A DNA stretch of 64,000 nucleotides from Pilaira anomala (lineage: Eukaryota; Mucoromycota; Mucoromycetes; Mucorales; Mucoraceae): assembly GCA_025716855.1 (NCBI GenBank), contig JAIXMQ010000064.1, forward strand, positions 62,001-126,000, in the 5' to 3' direction. The notes under the pieces were generated by a model that was not told the DNA's origin, did no database searches, and was given only the letters and a program-made list of their open reading frames with translations. The position numbers and the translations under genes were made by a program. Each line of letters begins with the position of its first letter. Positions within the stretch are counted from its first letter, which is position 1. Of this stretch, positions 1 through 10,769 are shown piece after piece.

Positions 1-988
1 GGTTGACCTAAATCCTGCATCTTTGTCATTAATTCCATAATTTGTTTACCCTGAGCTTCATTCTTTTCATCAAAATTAGGGGCCTCATATTTATCGACAA
101 TTTGTTGACAAATAACTTGTTGTTGTGTATATTTTTCTAAATCTGCTTTACTGGCAGTATCCTTGTGTTCCTTTAACCAAGCGGGGTATTTTTGAGACAA
201 GTCCTTCATAGGCTCATAAAGTAAATCCTTTGACATTAATTGACTCATCATGCCTTCCAAAACTCCTTCGAACTCGCCATTATCAGCTAAAGATTCCATT
301 TGTTTCATAAGTTCGGCCATGAAAGCATCTTCTGATTCATCATTGATAGAAGTCTAGAAATAAAGAAAAAATAAAATATCAATGACCCTATTCAATTTTT
401 TTCCCACACACACACACACACACACACACACTTACATCGATTTCCTTGGAACTATCCTTGAGTTTATTCATGGTTTTATCAATTGTTTCTTGGAAAGATT
501 GAGGGGTTTTAGGGATTTCTCGCTCTTTTGGTGCCTGAGAGGTAGCTGCGGCAGTCGTTGTAGCAGCAGCATCGCTATCAAATGAGGCCCATACCTTTTC
601 AAAAGCCTCTTTCATTTCGTCGTTACCTTCGGCATCTGCACCGCCCATTTGACCCATCAATTGTTCCATACCTGCAGCTAATTGCTTTGCAAAATCGTCA
701 TCGCCCAATATATCATTTAAAGATTGTTCTGGGGGATCATCTTCAATAATTGTTTTTGTTTCTTTTTTTACTGTGACCTTGGGTGCACTGACAGGAGCTG
801 TGACCATATCATCGAGAACATCTATTAGAGGGGGAAAAAAAAAGAATGAATGGATCAGTCAAGTAACTAAAAAAAAAAAAAAAAAAAAAAGTGTAAGGGC
901 TTTGTAATACTTTACCGTCTAACAAGTCATCCAAATCAGAGTCGTCATCTTGAAGCTGAGTATTTTTGTTGGAAAGGTCTTTAGACAT
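1..988 (-). CDS. PEX19: Peroxin-19, peroxisomal membrane protein import receptor (3' end beyond window)
   Basis: Pex19 is the cytosolic, partly peroxisome-bound chaperone that carries newly made peroxisomal membrane proteins to Pex3. Three exons are visible: 916-988, 436-821 and 1-353, joined by GT-AG introns; together they give 270 residues and the reading frame runs off the window. The start MSKDLSNKNTQLQDDDSDLD and the acidic DDLLDDVLDDM stretch match the Pex3-binding N-terminus. The helical C-terminal half follows (FMAELMKQMESL, LYEPMKDL, YPAWLKEHK, IVDKYEAPNFDE), typical of the cargo-binding domain. The usual C-terminal CaaX box would lie outside the window. Intron 2 holds a CA dinucleotide run and intron 1 a poly-A/T run. 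Family assignment is secure from several conserved blocks. Confidence 0.93.
404..431. repeat. CA dinucleotide microsatellite in PEX19 intron 2
   Basis: An uninterrupted CA run sits directly beside the 5' splice site of the intron (minus-strand donor GTAAGTGTGTG). Confidence 0.9.
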
Positions 989-2655
989 AATTCTTATAAG
1001 CAAGAGTAGGGGGGAAAAAAGCTTGTTTTCTCTTTTCGAAAATGGTTTTTTTTTTTTTTTTTTACTGGAATTAAATCTTTACTTTGATATTTTTTTGTCA
1101 TCCCAAATTTGCCTGGGAGAATGAACACGTGAAAAAAAGTCTATTTAATGCAGTCAGTTTTACACTTTTTGTTAACACAACTGCTTGTACTTGTTTTAGC
1201 TGGTCGTATTCAAGTATCTACTATCAGTAGCTGGGCTGTATCTCACGGCATCTATCCATACTAATATATACTTTTCAATGGCCCTGAAAAAAAAATAACA
1301 TCAATATAAAAGCTTAAATATTACTTTTTTTTTTTTTGGTGCCGCAGTTCGTAATTTATTGAAAAGGCGTAGTAAATTGAATTAACTACTGGCAAGAAGC
1401 AAAAGATAAGAAGAATCCTTCTTACATAATTGATTACTGCCCCATAAATAATATCCATTGGCTTATTTTCGAATTCATATCTAAGCTATAACATACGCTG
1501 TGGTAAATTGAAAACTAAAAGAAAACAGTTGCTAATAGTTAAATATTACGAGAGAGAGAGAACATTTATGTATTCTATAATTTATAGGATGGGGATGTAA
1601 AGATGCCTGCAAAACTTTTTTTTTATTATTTGATTCAAACTCTAATATAATATTATCCTATATAATATAGTCTTTAATGTATAGCCATATATCTCTTGGC
1701 GTGCAATTAGATTGGTAGTAGTAAAAATGTACTTGTTTAAAAAGTAACGAGTGAATTTTAACTTTTCTAAAAAACTAACCTAAATCGAGCACATATGTGT
1801 ACCTACACATCGAATTTCAAACGCTTATATACCTGCATATGTTTCGAGTGTATTAGATGAGTGAAGTATGTAAGACGTGTACGATAGAAATAGCTTTTTT
1901 TTTCGTCAGGAGGGGGCATTATGATAAACATTTTAAAAAAAAAACCTACAGAATCAAGGCAAAGGCGGGTACTTTTACATATTCTTGAATAAATGATTTA
2001 GTACTGTTCTAGAGGTTATATGGAGTGATGAAAGGTAGTTGACTCCGTATCACATAATCATATATTATTACTGGTTAGAATGTGAGTCCGATATTCCCTT
2101 TTAATTGGTTTTACACGTTAAAAAGGGCTTCCAAAAAAAAACCTTAAAAGATGAGCCAGTAAGAATTTGATATACTAAAGAACGTTTTTGTAGTAATTCT
2201 TCAAATATCTAATTCTTTACTTGAAGTTGCTTGCTACAAGAATATTCTTAACTTATGATATCAATACGCGAGTATCATGATTATGTTTTATATAACACAA
2301 AGAACTAGAGAATTGGGTTTTTTTTTTGAAAAAAAAAAGTAAGGGTTTAGACTGTAAAATACGCACACTAGCTATGTGATGTAATGGCTAGTCTCTCCTA
2401 AACGGGTAATTCTTGATTACATACTTTTTTTTTTTTTTTTTGAAGGTGCTATGACACCATGTCCTGCTCAACTAAACATTGGATTTGACAAGTAAACACT
2501 AAAAAAGTAATAATTATGAAATGCATAATTATGTCACTTTAAGCTACTATCGGAAATACATTTAGTGATTTTCAAATTAAGTGAATGATGGGGTCTTTCA
2601 TAATAAAGATGAAGAAGTTTTTAAATAACTGAAACCTGGGGGAAAAAAAATTAAG

Positions 2656-2796
2656 ATGTCTGGAACAATGTCAACAATAATAAGAACTGTTTCTATGGCA
2701 TATTTTGAAGTGAATCAGTATGTAAAACGCCAAAATGATGACTGTGTGGAAGATGAAACTAGTTCCTTGGATAATGATGACCATCTGCCCTCCTAG
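2656..2796 (+). CDS. Possible small open reading frame, 46 aa
   Basis: An ATG-to-TAG frame inside the otherwise empty spacer encodes a peptide starting MSGTMSTIIRTVSMAYFEVN. Its second half is acidic and Ser/Asp-rich (DDCVEDETSSLDNDDHLPS). The composition looks more like protein than the surrounding AT-rich DNA. No family is recognised and no promoter or intron is evident. It could be a real short gene, a lone exon, or chance. Confidence 0.2.
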   Translation: MSGTMSTIIRTVSMAYFEVNQYVKRQNDDCVEDETSSLDNDDHLPS

Positions 2797-3933
2797 CGAC
2801 AATAGTTAATATGTAATAATAGTAAAGTACCACAAACGAGTAAAAGAATGTGATACATATATTGATTATTTATCTAAGCACGACATTTAAGTTGTTATTG
2901 AACAAGATAATATATATATATGAGATCAGCTAATAATAGACCATTAGTCAATTAGCCATAGTTTATATGTACATACAGTCTTCTTGCTATATTCTGGTAT
3001 TCACATTAATAGACTTTTTTTTTCGTAACTTAAATTGTGCAGGATTATACAGATATATTGCAGCCGACCACAGCGTACATATTTTCAACGAGTGTCTATT
3101 TTTTTTAACTATATATACATTATATATGTATTTGTTGTAAAATGAAATAAGCAGTTTAATAATATATTCCCACATGAACAGTTTTAAAAAGGTTTATACA
3201 ATTGTACTAAAATCACAGAAATAAACCTGTTATGTATTCACAAAAACGTAAACAAAAACAAAGAAAAAAAGAGGATCACGTCCTAGTTATTTGTTTCGTC
3301 AATTCGTAACAGTAGCTTCTATTGCTAAACTCAATCATACCTATACAATATAAAACTGCCTAAATAAATTGAAATATGTATTTAGCTCTCTCCTCCACTA
3401 TAAAATAATATGTATCTACTATCAGCCCATTAGAAGACGCGACGGCCCAATAAATATGTTTCCCGCGTCGACCTTAACCAAACAAGAAAGTGTGCTCAGC
3501 CCTCCTTTTCGATGTTGTACAAAGATATCAATTTTGTTCACACAAAAAGTTGTGTTCAATTATTAATATATGGATTAATGAATTTTCAATAAGTAATAGC
3601 TTTTAACTTTCTTTCAAATACAACCCATGCTCTCATTTTTTTTTTTTTTTTTATGATCCCTTTTTTTGTTCTGTTTCAAAAAAAAAAAAAAAAAGTTGTA
3701 GTACTTTTTATTATTATATATTCTAATTGGATAACTTCTTGTGAAGCCTTTTAAAGGACCCTCATCATCATTCCTGCTATTCTTTTTTTTGAATAAAAAG
3801 AAATAAATAAAACTCCGAAAAGAAAAATAGTAAAACGTTATGTCATGATGATTCGACGGTAGTACGCGAGAAAGGTTTTATAAATGCTAAATTTTGTGAC
3901 CTCATCGCGTTAATGCAGCTCTGACATTTTGTG

Positions 3934-3940
3934 TATATAA
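3934..3940 (+). promoter_or_regulatory. TATA box of the gene at 4005
   Basis: TATATAA lies 71 bp upstream of the start codon, followed by a T-rich leader, as expected for a polymerase II promoter. Confidence 0.6.
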
Positions 3941-4004
3941 AGGGAGCCTTTTTTTTATTTTATTTTTTTTAATCTTCATTATAATATAAATAATAACAAA
4001 CAAA

Positions 4005-4328
4005 ATGTCTAACACCAACAACTCCACTACTTCTCCTGCTACCAACTTGGATATCGCCCCTGCTCAAATCGTCGGTGGTATGAGAGTCAAGCAACCTGAT
4101 GCCCATCGTACTCATCTTAAGGCTGATAAGAAGTCTGAAGAAGAAAAAGAACAAGATGTCGAGGATGAAGATGAAGAACGTGCTCGTCAACGTGCTCTCC
4201 AAGAAAGACAAGCTCAAGATATGCAAAACCGTACTGCTTCTCGTCAACCCGATGTCAGCAAGAATGCTGGTACTCATGTAAATGTTCCCTCAAGCCAAGG
4301 TGTTCAACCCAGAGCCTTGAACCATTAA
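4005..4328 (+). CDS. Small hydrophilic Glu/Arg-rich protein, 107 aa, unknown function
   Basis: Single exon starting MSNTNNSTTSPATNLDIAPA. The N-terminus is Ser/Thr/Asn-rich. The middle is strongly charged (KKSEEEKEQDVEDEDEERAR followed by QRALQERQAQDM) and probably forms one helix. The tail is polar and ends in ALNH. There is no signal peptide or membrane segment. Codon use is GC-richer than in its neighbours (ACC, ATC, GGT, CGT preferred), resembling the ribosomal protein genes in this window, so it is probably highly expressed. A TATA box precedes it. An overlapping antisense frame at 3969-4277 is a shadow. I do not recognise the family; an intrinsically disordered or stress-related small protein is possible. 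Confidence 0.75.
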   Translation: MSNTNNSTTSPATNLDIAPAQIVGGMRVKQPDAHRTHLKADKKSEEEKEQDVEDEDEERARQRALQERQAQDMQNRTASRQPDVSKNAGTHVNVPSSQGVQPRALNH

Positions 4329-4706
4329 ATCATTTAAAAATATATAACTTTTCATACTTTTTCTAGTATTATAAATAGTAAATAAAACCATGTATATAAT
4401 ATTTACCTTTTTAAACAATATGTATTATATAACTTTTGTTACTTTTAAGTCATGAGAAAAAAAAAGCGGACTCTTGACTCCCCTTGAATTTTTTTGGGAG
4501 CAATTAAATATAAAAATTAAAAATGCCAAAAAATAATCCCTCTCTCTCTCTTCTTCTTCTTCTTTTTGGATTAATTATTCACACAGAACACATTACACCT
4601 GTTGATTTCTCTATTTACTTTTTTCACACCAACCTTAACTTTGGTTTTGTTTTTCTATTTAAATAAAAACAACAACTGGATTACTACACCTTTTTTTTTT
4701 CAAAAA
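4329..4706. other. Spacer with CT-rich promoter of the coiled-coil gene
   Basis: It holds the AT-rich 3' region of the small gene, then a CT-rich tract at about 4540-4565 followed by the leader of the next gene. Nothing else is recognised. Confidence 0.5.
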
Positions 4707-6166
4707 ATGGATACCGGAGACAGTTTACAAGCTTATTTTGAACAACAAAATGACAATGAAGCTGCATCTATTGTAGCTGCTATGATGGCACTACTTCCCT
4801 CAAACTCCTCGGTAATCAGTTGGGATGATGATAAAGCATTAGAAGATAATTCAATGAATGTCGATGAAAACGTGTTGAATAATACAAACTCTTTATTGAC
4901 AAAGGAGGTAATGAAAAAGGGAGAGACGCAGTATATATATATAAACACATGATTCTTATATATATATCATTTTATAGTCTGAAATAGCAGCTTTAAAAGA
5001 AGTCATTATCAAGTGGAGAACAAGAGCTCTTGAGGCTGAATTAAATGCTCAAACCATGTATTTAGGTTTGTTTTGAATTTATATAATTTATTGTTTATTG
5101 TTTTATTGACTTTTGATATAGAGCAATTGCAAATCATGGAACAACATGAGAATGAATTGAGATTTATGGAAGCTAGATATACTAGAAAGTTAAACGAAAA
5201 GGAAGATGAGATCTCTTTACTAAATGACCAAATCGATTATTTGATCAGTAATAAACATCGTAAGTTATTTTATTTTGATGAGTAATGACCTCACCCTATT
5301 TCGATCCTTTTTTTTTTTTTTTAAACTTAAAAATATTATACAACAGATACCGAAGATCGTGACACAGCATCGTTTGTATCTACTATTGATTATTCGGAAC
5401 AAGATGATAATACTAGTATCTACGATGTAAGTTATTATATATCTCCCATATATATATATATATATATTTTTAATATATACTTACTCCTATCTTTAGAGAG
5501 AAGTAGAACAGGGATTAGTTGTAGTAGAAAATAGACCATCTACTGAATTAAAATCTGAAAACATACTAGACAGCATTCAAGTAAATACTCACACACACAC
5601 ATAATTACTTATTTATTAAACTAATCATTGTTACTACATAGGTTACTATGCGTGCAATTGAACAAGAATTAAGCTTCCATACAACAAATGACAGCATGGA
5701 AACAATGGTAGTAGCTGGCTCAGGAACTCAAACTCGTCGCCATCATCGCCGATCACCAACTTATAATTCCGCCAACACGTACTACTCTGCTGCTACACTC
5801 ATTGAATCAGAATCAGGAACCAATAAAAAGATAAAGAAGCCGAGCTTTTTCATTAACCGTATCTTTAAAAAGGCTTTCCCTAAACTTTACAACAAGAAAC
5901 GTATCATCAATAACAACACGATTAATAATACTAGTTTGAATTTAAAATACAGTAAATCTTTACCTACAACAAGTCAAACTAATAATAATAAACGAAATTA
6001 CCATCATCATTTCGATTCCGGCTTGTTTGAAAACGACGGTATCTCTAGAAGTAGTACAGATGAAACACTTGGTGTATATTCAACAACTACTACAAATAGT
6101 TTTCAAAAACCTTGCAACATGATCGGTTTATTGCCTGCAATGAATAATCATGTTGTATCTGTTTAA
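4707..6166 (+). CDS. Coiled-coil protein of unknown function, 371 aa
   Basis: Six exons: 4707-4907, 4978-5065, 5122-5259, 5347-5426, 5497-5580 and 5642-6166; all junctions keep phase. The start MDTGDSLQAYFEQQNDNEAA was chosen because upstream in-frame codons encode only a leader-like hydrophobic stretch. An acidic N-terminus is followed by a coiled coil spanning exons 2-3 (IKWRTRALEAELNAQ, EQLQIMEQHENELRFMEARY, RKLNEKEDEISLLNDQIDYL). The C-terminal half is Ser/Thr/Asn-rich with a basic patch around KKIKKPSFFINRIFKKAFP. There is no enzyme signature. A cytoskeletal or septum-associated scaffold is conceivable but not shown by the sequence. The gene structure is well supported; the function is unknown. 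Confidence 0.8.
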
Positions 6167-6918
6167 TTCATTTCTTTTAAAATTGCATCTTGCATTATAT
6201 TCTCATTTTTATATATCTTATCCCTCTTTTTTTTTTTTTTTTAGTATATATATATATATACATACATATATTCAATATCCACTCACCATTTATTATCTTA
6301 TATATTCACCCTTCTCTCTCTCTATATGAACTATCTATCTATCTATCTATGTTTTAAACCAAAAAAATAAAAAAACTCCTTTATATGCTCTTATTTATTT
6401 GTTCCGAAAATCGAGTACAATGTATCACCAACATGTCTTTTTATGTTCATAATTATAGTAGTAGAACAAATTCGAATTGATCATGCGAGTCTTGTTGAAT
6501 ATTATGTGTATAATGTATCAGATGAATAAAACGAAATAGTGTGGTATGTTGAATTTTATATAAAGTTTATTTTAAAGATTCAATTGATCATTTGTTTATT
6601 ATTTCTTTGTATATACAAAGTTTGATCTACGTGTGACAAAATGTTAACGTGGAGAGAAGAAAGAAGGGGTAATTAGGACCCTATACTATAATAATTCACA
6701 AATTGAAAGAACCAATCTTTTGTCTCATTTTTTAAAAAATCGCTTTTTGTATTCCCGTTTCAAAAAAATCAACAACAAAATTTCTTTCCGTGACTTGTCA
6801 AAGTTATTTCGGTCCGGACAATTTATTACGACAAGAAAAAAAAATCTTTTTTTAATTGAGCAAATTTTTCCAATCCACAAGTCCCTTCTCTTTTCCTATC
6901 AGTTCAGACAGTACCAAC
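6167..6918. other. Spacer and RPL7 promoter region
   Basis: AT-rich 3' region of the coiled-coil gene followed by the RPL7 promoter. Apart from the GTCCGGAC-centred motif at 6809-6819 nothing is recognised. Confidence 0.5.
6809..6819. promoter_or_regulatory. TCGGTCCGGAC motif upstream of RPL7
   Basis: An 11-bp motif with the palindromic core GTCCGGAC starts 110 bp before the RPL7 start codon. The same 11 bases occur 98 bp before the RPL14 start. The recurrence suggests a regulatory site for ribosomal protein genes; the factor is unknown. Confidence 0.5.
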
Positions 6919-8156
6919 ATGGTTGCTTAGTACGTATATCCCTTCCAAAACAATTTCAATACACCATAAAAGCCTGCTTCGAAATTAGTAATAAAATAAC
7001 AACAATCGAGTATACTACTTTGTATTCATTGTCGTACTCAACTTGTGTTATAATAAAAAAACTAATTTTGGGTGGCTTATTTTTTTTTTTTTTTTTTTTT
7101 TTTGTAAACAAAGATTATTAACATTAACTTTATAGCAACGTTCCTACTGCCAACGACGTCCTCGTCCCCGAGACCCTCTTGAAGAAGAACAAGTCTAACG
7201 CCAAGGCTGCTGAAGCCCTCGTTGCCAAGAAGGCCGAGCTCCGTAAGGCAAGTATTTATTTCATGAGAAACACTTTTCTTTTTTAAAAAAAGGAATGTAA
7301 ACGAAAAAGAAAAAAGAAAAAAAGACAAAGTATGATGATAATCGGGGTCAAACCCAAAGGACTAGATTGCACTCGGTGATGTCTCTTGTTAACCATCTTT
7401 CGGGGCTGATTTGTCTTTTTTTTTTTTTTAATTCTATTTCATTTCATTTCATTTTTTTATAAAGAAAAAAAAGTTTCTTAAAAAAAAAGAATTTTTTTTT
7501 TTTGTATTAACAACAAACCTTCTTTATAGGCCAAGCTCGCCAAGCGTCGTGAACTCTTCAAGCGTGCTGCCAAGTACGATGCTGAGTACAAGGCTGCTGC
7601 CCTTAACGAAATCCGTCTTCGTCGTCAAGCCAAGGCTGAAGGTAACTACTACGTTCCCGCTCAAGAGAAGCTCGTCTTCGTTGTCCGTATCCGTGGTATC
7701 AACAACATTGCCCCTAAGCCCCGTAAGGTTCTCCAATTGCTCCGTCTTTTGCAAATCAACAACGGTGTCTTCCTCCGTCTTAACAAGGCTACCACTGAGA
7801 TGCTCCAATTGATCCAACCTTATGTCACCTACGGTTACCCTAACATGAAGACCATCCGTGGTTTGATCTACAAGCGTGGTTATGCTAAGGTTAACAAGCA
7901 ACGTATTCCTATCTCTGACAATGCTGTCATTGAGAAGTCTCTCGGTAAGTACAACATCATCTGTGTTGAAGATCTTATCCACGAAATTGCCACCGTTGGT
8001 CCCCACTTCAAGCAAGCTTCCAACTTCCTCTGGCCTTTCAAGCTCTCCAACCCCAACAACATGTGGAAGGAGCGTAAGTTCCTCCATTTCATTGAAGGTG
8101 GTGATACTGGTAACCGTGAGAACTTCATCAACAACTTGGTTCAATCCATGAACTAA
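6919..8156 (+). CDS. RPL7: 60S ribosomal protein L7 (uL30)
   Basis: uL30 is a component of the large ribosomal subunit. Exons are 6919-6929 (11 nt, MVA plus two bases), 7136-7247 and 7530-8156, giving 249 aa. The basic N-terminal extension and the conserved blocks [63 protein letters not shown] and [11 protein letters not shown] identify eukaryotic L7. Intron 1 uses donor GTACGT. Intron 2 begins GCAAGT instead of GT: exon end AAG|GCAAGT is the only choice that keeps the frame into AKLAKRREL, so this is a GC-AG intron. Intron 2 also carries a C/D box snoRNA at 7324-7415. Codon use is strongly biased and GC-richer, as expected for high expression. A very long T run precedes the acceptor of intron 1. 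Confidence 0.97.
7324..7415 (+). ncRNA. C/D box snoRNA in RPL7 intron 2, snR39B-like, predicted to guide LSU rRNA 2'-O-methylation
   Basis: The ends GACAAA (7324-7329) and TTTGTC (7410-7415) pair perfectly as the terminal stem. The C box is ATGATGA at 7332-7338, the D box CTGA at 7406-7409, and a C'-like GTGATGT lies at 7376-7382; the D' box is weak. The 13 bases before the D box (7392-7404, ACCATCTTTCGGG) are complementary to the universally conserved LSU segment CCCGAAAGATGGT. By the D+5 rule C7401 pairs with the G of CCCG, the position numbered Gm805 in yeast 25S rRNA (snR39B). The yeast RPL7 introns also host snoRNAs (snR39, snR59) that target Am807, two bases away. Boxes, stem and guide are read directly; target numbering is from memory of yeast. 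Confidence 0.88.
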
Positions 8157-8746
8157 ATCTGTTGATTGTTTGTATATCAACTTGACTTGCTTCAAAAAAA
8201 GAAAAGATTTACAATAAATGGCCTTTTTTTTTTGTTCTCTCTTAATAATTCCTTTTTTTTTTTTCATGTGTGTGTTTGTTTACATAAGCGTGTTTTATGT
8301 ATTGACTTGCTTTGACATTATATTTGCTCTAATAGAATTTACTTTAAACGAAAAGCCGTTATACTTTTTGAAATTTACGGAGCAAGAAAACGCGATTTTT
8401 TTTTTTTATTGATGTTCCTGTCAAAAACAATATTTTTATTTTAAAAATAAATATTTACTTATTAATTAATCTTATTGTCTTTCATTTATCTCCATCATTA
8501 TGCTTTTCAGTGGTGAACAAAATTAAACATGCATACTTTTTTTTTTTTTTTTTTTTTGTGGTGTATATTATTATTATTATTAAAAAGGATAGAATGCATG
8601 TGCGTGGCTTATTTTAGAAGAAGTCATGAAAACCAAAAAAAAAAAAAATTCTTTCTCAAAGGAAAACAAGAGGTCACAAAATAAGCGCAAAAAAATTAAT
8701 TCGAAAAAGTATAAATAGAGGCCGTTTTCGCAATTGATTGCAACTC
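8157..8746. other. Spacer between RPL7 and the first U1 gene
   Basis: 3' UTR of RPL7 with T-runs, then the AT-rich promoter of the U1 gene, including a TATA box at 8710-8717 and the block TTTTCGCAATTGATTGCAAC at 8725-8744 shared with the second U1 copy. Confidence 0.6.
8710..8717 (+). promoter_or_regulatory. TATA box of U1 copy A
   Basis: TATAAATA begins 37 bp before the predicted U1 5' end, exactly the spacing seen in the other copy. Confidence 0.75.
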
Positions 8747-8907
8747 ATACTTACCTGGGTCGTGCATCTGGTATCAAGAATCCCAGATGTACAGCGAGGC
8801 CGATTGTCATTGCACAGCGACGATTAGCTTTGCTGCGAACATCTTCGGATGTCTCGAGGCCACAATTTTTGTTTAGGGGGAATGGGTGGTTCGCCGCTTG
8901 TTCCCCT
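8725..8907 (+). repeat. Inverted repeat arm A containing U1
   Basis: A 183-bp block matching 10194-10376 on the other strand with a single visible difference. It consists of the U1 transcript plus 22 bp of upstream DNA; flanks beyond it are unrelated apart from the TATA box. Confidence 0.9.
8747..8907 (+). ncRNA. U1 spliceosomal snRNA, copy A
   Basis: U1 RNA base-pairs with 5' splice sites in the first step of splicing. The transcript begins ATACTTACCTG, complementary to CAGGTAAGTAT. It carries the U1 signatures AGCGAGGCCGATTGTCATTGCAC (shortened here: GCGAGGC then CATTGCAC), a single-stranded Sm site AATTTTTG at 8864-8871 and a 3' stem-loop closed by GGGGAA/TTCCCC around a TTCG-like loop. 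Length is about 161 nt, close to the usual 164. An open reading frame crossing it is meaningless. The second copy at 10194-10354 is identical except for one base in the 3' stem. Confidence 0.95.
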
Positions 8908-10193
8908 GAATACTTTTTTATAATGAAAATGAAAAAAAAAAAATAAAAAAATTTATTTCTCACTTTTTGATAAATAAAATGTCCTAAAAAAGTTTTATTT
9001 TTTCTCCTGAATTTTAAACTACGTCACTTCATGCTCTAACGTAATCCACCATATCAGTGATGCAAAACTTTCTCCCCTTTATCAGATATTTTTTTTCTTT
9101 CTTTCGACTCTTGAGTAAAACGTGTACGTGTGTGTACCTTAACGCTCTTTTTAAGCATCTCCGTCATTGATTAAATCACAAGCTTTTATAATAAGAAAAG
9201 AGATGTGCTTATTACCCAACTTGGGATTATGATTGAAAAAGACCGTTTTCAGCTTTTGTATTGAATATTTACAAACAGACCAAGAATTTTCAAAAAGATG
9301 AGGGGGGGGGGGGCAAGTAGTTAAGTTAAGCTTGTTTTCATGATTTATCATTCCAGAGAGAAAAAAAAGTGTTGAGGGCAATCATGGTATCAAATACGAC
9401 AGTTTATGTCATAAGTGTAAAGTATAGAATGATCACTACTACACACTTTATCTGTATATAAGCAAAAGTATTTACGGATTGATAAAAAGAGATTACATAA
9501 ATGCTCACATGAAACCTTTTCTCGGTCAGGAGGAGAACGAACAGAGATTAGCAGAGTGTATAGAATTGGAAAACGCGTCAACTTGATATAATGACATAAG
9601 AGACAATGATGTCTAGATAATCCTTTTGATGCGTTTTAGAGGCATCAGGAGGAGGAGGCTTTAAATAAAAAACACGCTTAAAATTTAGAATGGCAAAGCC
9701 CATTTTTTACGTAGTTTCTATTACTACAAGGCAATATTTGCATTACATACATTAAGAGGATCATTTGATTCAACTAAAAAACTAACAGTCGTACAACGAT
9801 ATAATAAATGAAATCATTTATAGACTTCTCTGTGTTCTTTTTTTATTTAAAAAAAGAAAACTGATGTAAAACAATCAGTTTGGCAGCTTTTTGCCAAGAA
9901 ATGCTAGGAGAAAAAGAACCTTATTATTGGTTTTAATAATGATGATATTGTATTACCATCAAAATGACCTATTGTTTTAAGAAATAAACAAATAAACACG
10001 TAAGGCATGTCATTCCTGTGACGAAAACGTACCACTTTTTATTATTTTTAAACAAACACACTCTATTTTTATCACTTTTTTTTTTTTTTTATTTTTAAAT
10101 GTAAATAAAAAAAAAAAAACGCGAAAAAGTCAGAGAGAGAGTAAAAAAAAATTTTTTTTTTTCGTTTTTATTATTTTATGTGTGTGTGTGTGT
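8908..10193. other. Spacer between the convergent U1 genes
   Basis: About 1.3 kb of AT-rich DNA with a G11-type run near 9302 and TG repeats next to copy B. The two short minus-strand frames at 9151-9581 look like chance. No gene or RNA is recognised. Confidence 0.55.
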
Positions 10194-10354
10194 AGGGGAG
10201 CAAGCGGCGAACCACCCATTCCCCCTAAACAAAAATTGTGGCCTCGAGACATCCGAAGATGTTCGCAGCAAAGCTAATCGTCGCTGTGCAATGACAATCG
10301 GCCTCGCTGTACATCTGGGATTCTTGATACCAGATGCACGACCCAGGTAAGTAT
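10194..10354 (-). ncRNA. U1 spliceosomal snRNA, copy B
   Basis: Minus-strand copy of the U1 gene: 5' ATACTTACCTGG at 10354, the same Sm site and stem-loops. One substitution in the 3' terminal stem (TTCCCC becomes CTCCCC) replaces an A-U pair by A-C, a minor weakening. Its own TATA box has the same distance as in copy A, so it is probably functional rather than a retro-copy. A TG repeat follows its 3' end. Confidence 0.93.
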
Positions 10355-10376
10355 GAGTTGCAATCAATTGCGAAAA
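10194..10376 (-). repeat. Inverted repeat arm B containing U1
   Basis: Partner of 8725-8907; includes the 22 conserved bases upstream of U1. Confidence 0.9.
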
Positions 10377-10383
10377 GTCCCTC

Positions 10384-10391
10384 CTTTTATA
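10384..10391 (-). promoter_or_regulatory. TATA box of U1 copy B
   Basis: TATAAAAG on the minus strand begins 37 bp before the U1 5' end, as in copy A, although the DNA between differs partly. Confidence 0.75.
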
Positions 10392-10728
10392 CTTTTTTTT
10401 TTTTTTTTTTTTTGAAAGTCAAAGTAAAAAAAAATTTTTTTTTTCTTGTACCTTCTTTTTTTCAAAAAATTATAATTTTCGTTTTCTTTTTTTTTATCCG
10501 AATATAGTTAAAACAAATGTCTGGCACAACATAGACTGTATAAGTCTTTAAAGTTTGCGGTAAACTAAGTTATAAATTAGTTTGTATTAATATACAAGCT
10601 TTTAATTTTAGTGCGTAATATGATATTTTACACGCATCATTTGTGTTAAAGTTTGTTTAGATAATGATTATATCATTAGATTCTGCAACGCAACCCAACG
10701 CAAACAATATCTTGAAGCTCCCTTCACT

Positions 10729-10769
<41 letters not shown>

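Larger units (their letters stand above)
989..4004. other. 3 kb AT-rich spacer
   Basis: The spacer lies between the start of PEX19 and the next plus-strand gene. It is dominated by poly-A/T tracts and short AT repeats. No tRNA, rRNA or spliced gene could be recognised. The only orderly reading frame is a 46-codon one at 2656-2796, listed separately. The last 100 bases act as the promoter of the gene at 4005. Confidence 0.6.

Noticed and set aside
8734..8963. Open frames of 70 codons on both strands
   Set aside because: They run over the U1 snRNA gene; the same peptide appears at the second U1 copy only because the RNA gene is duplicated.
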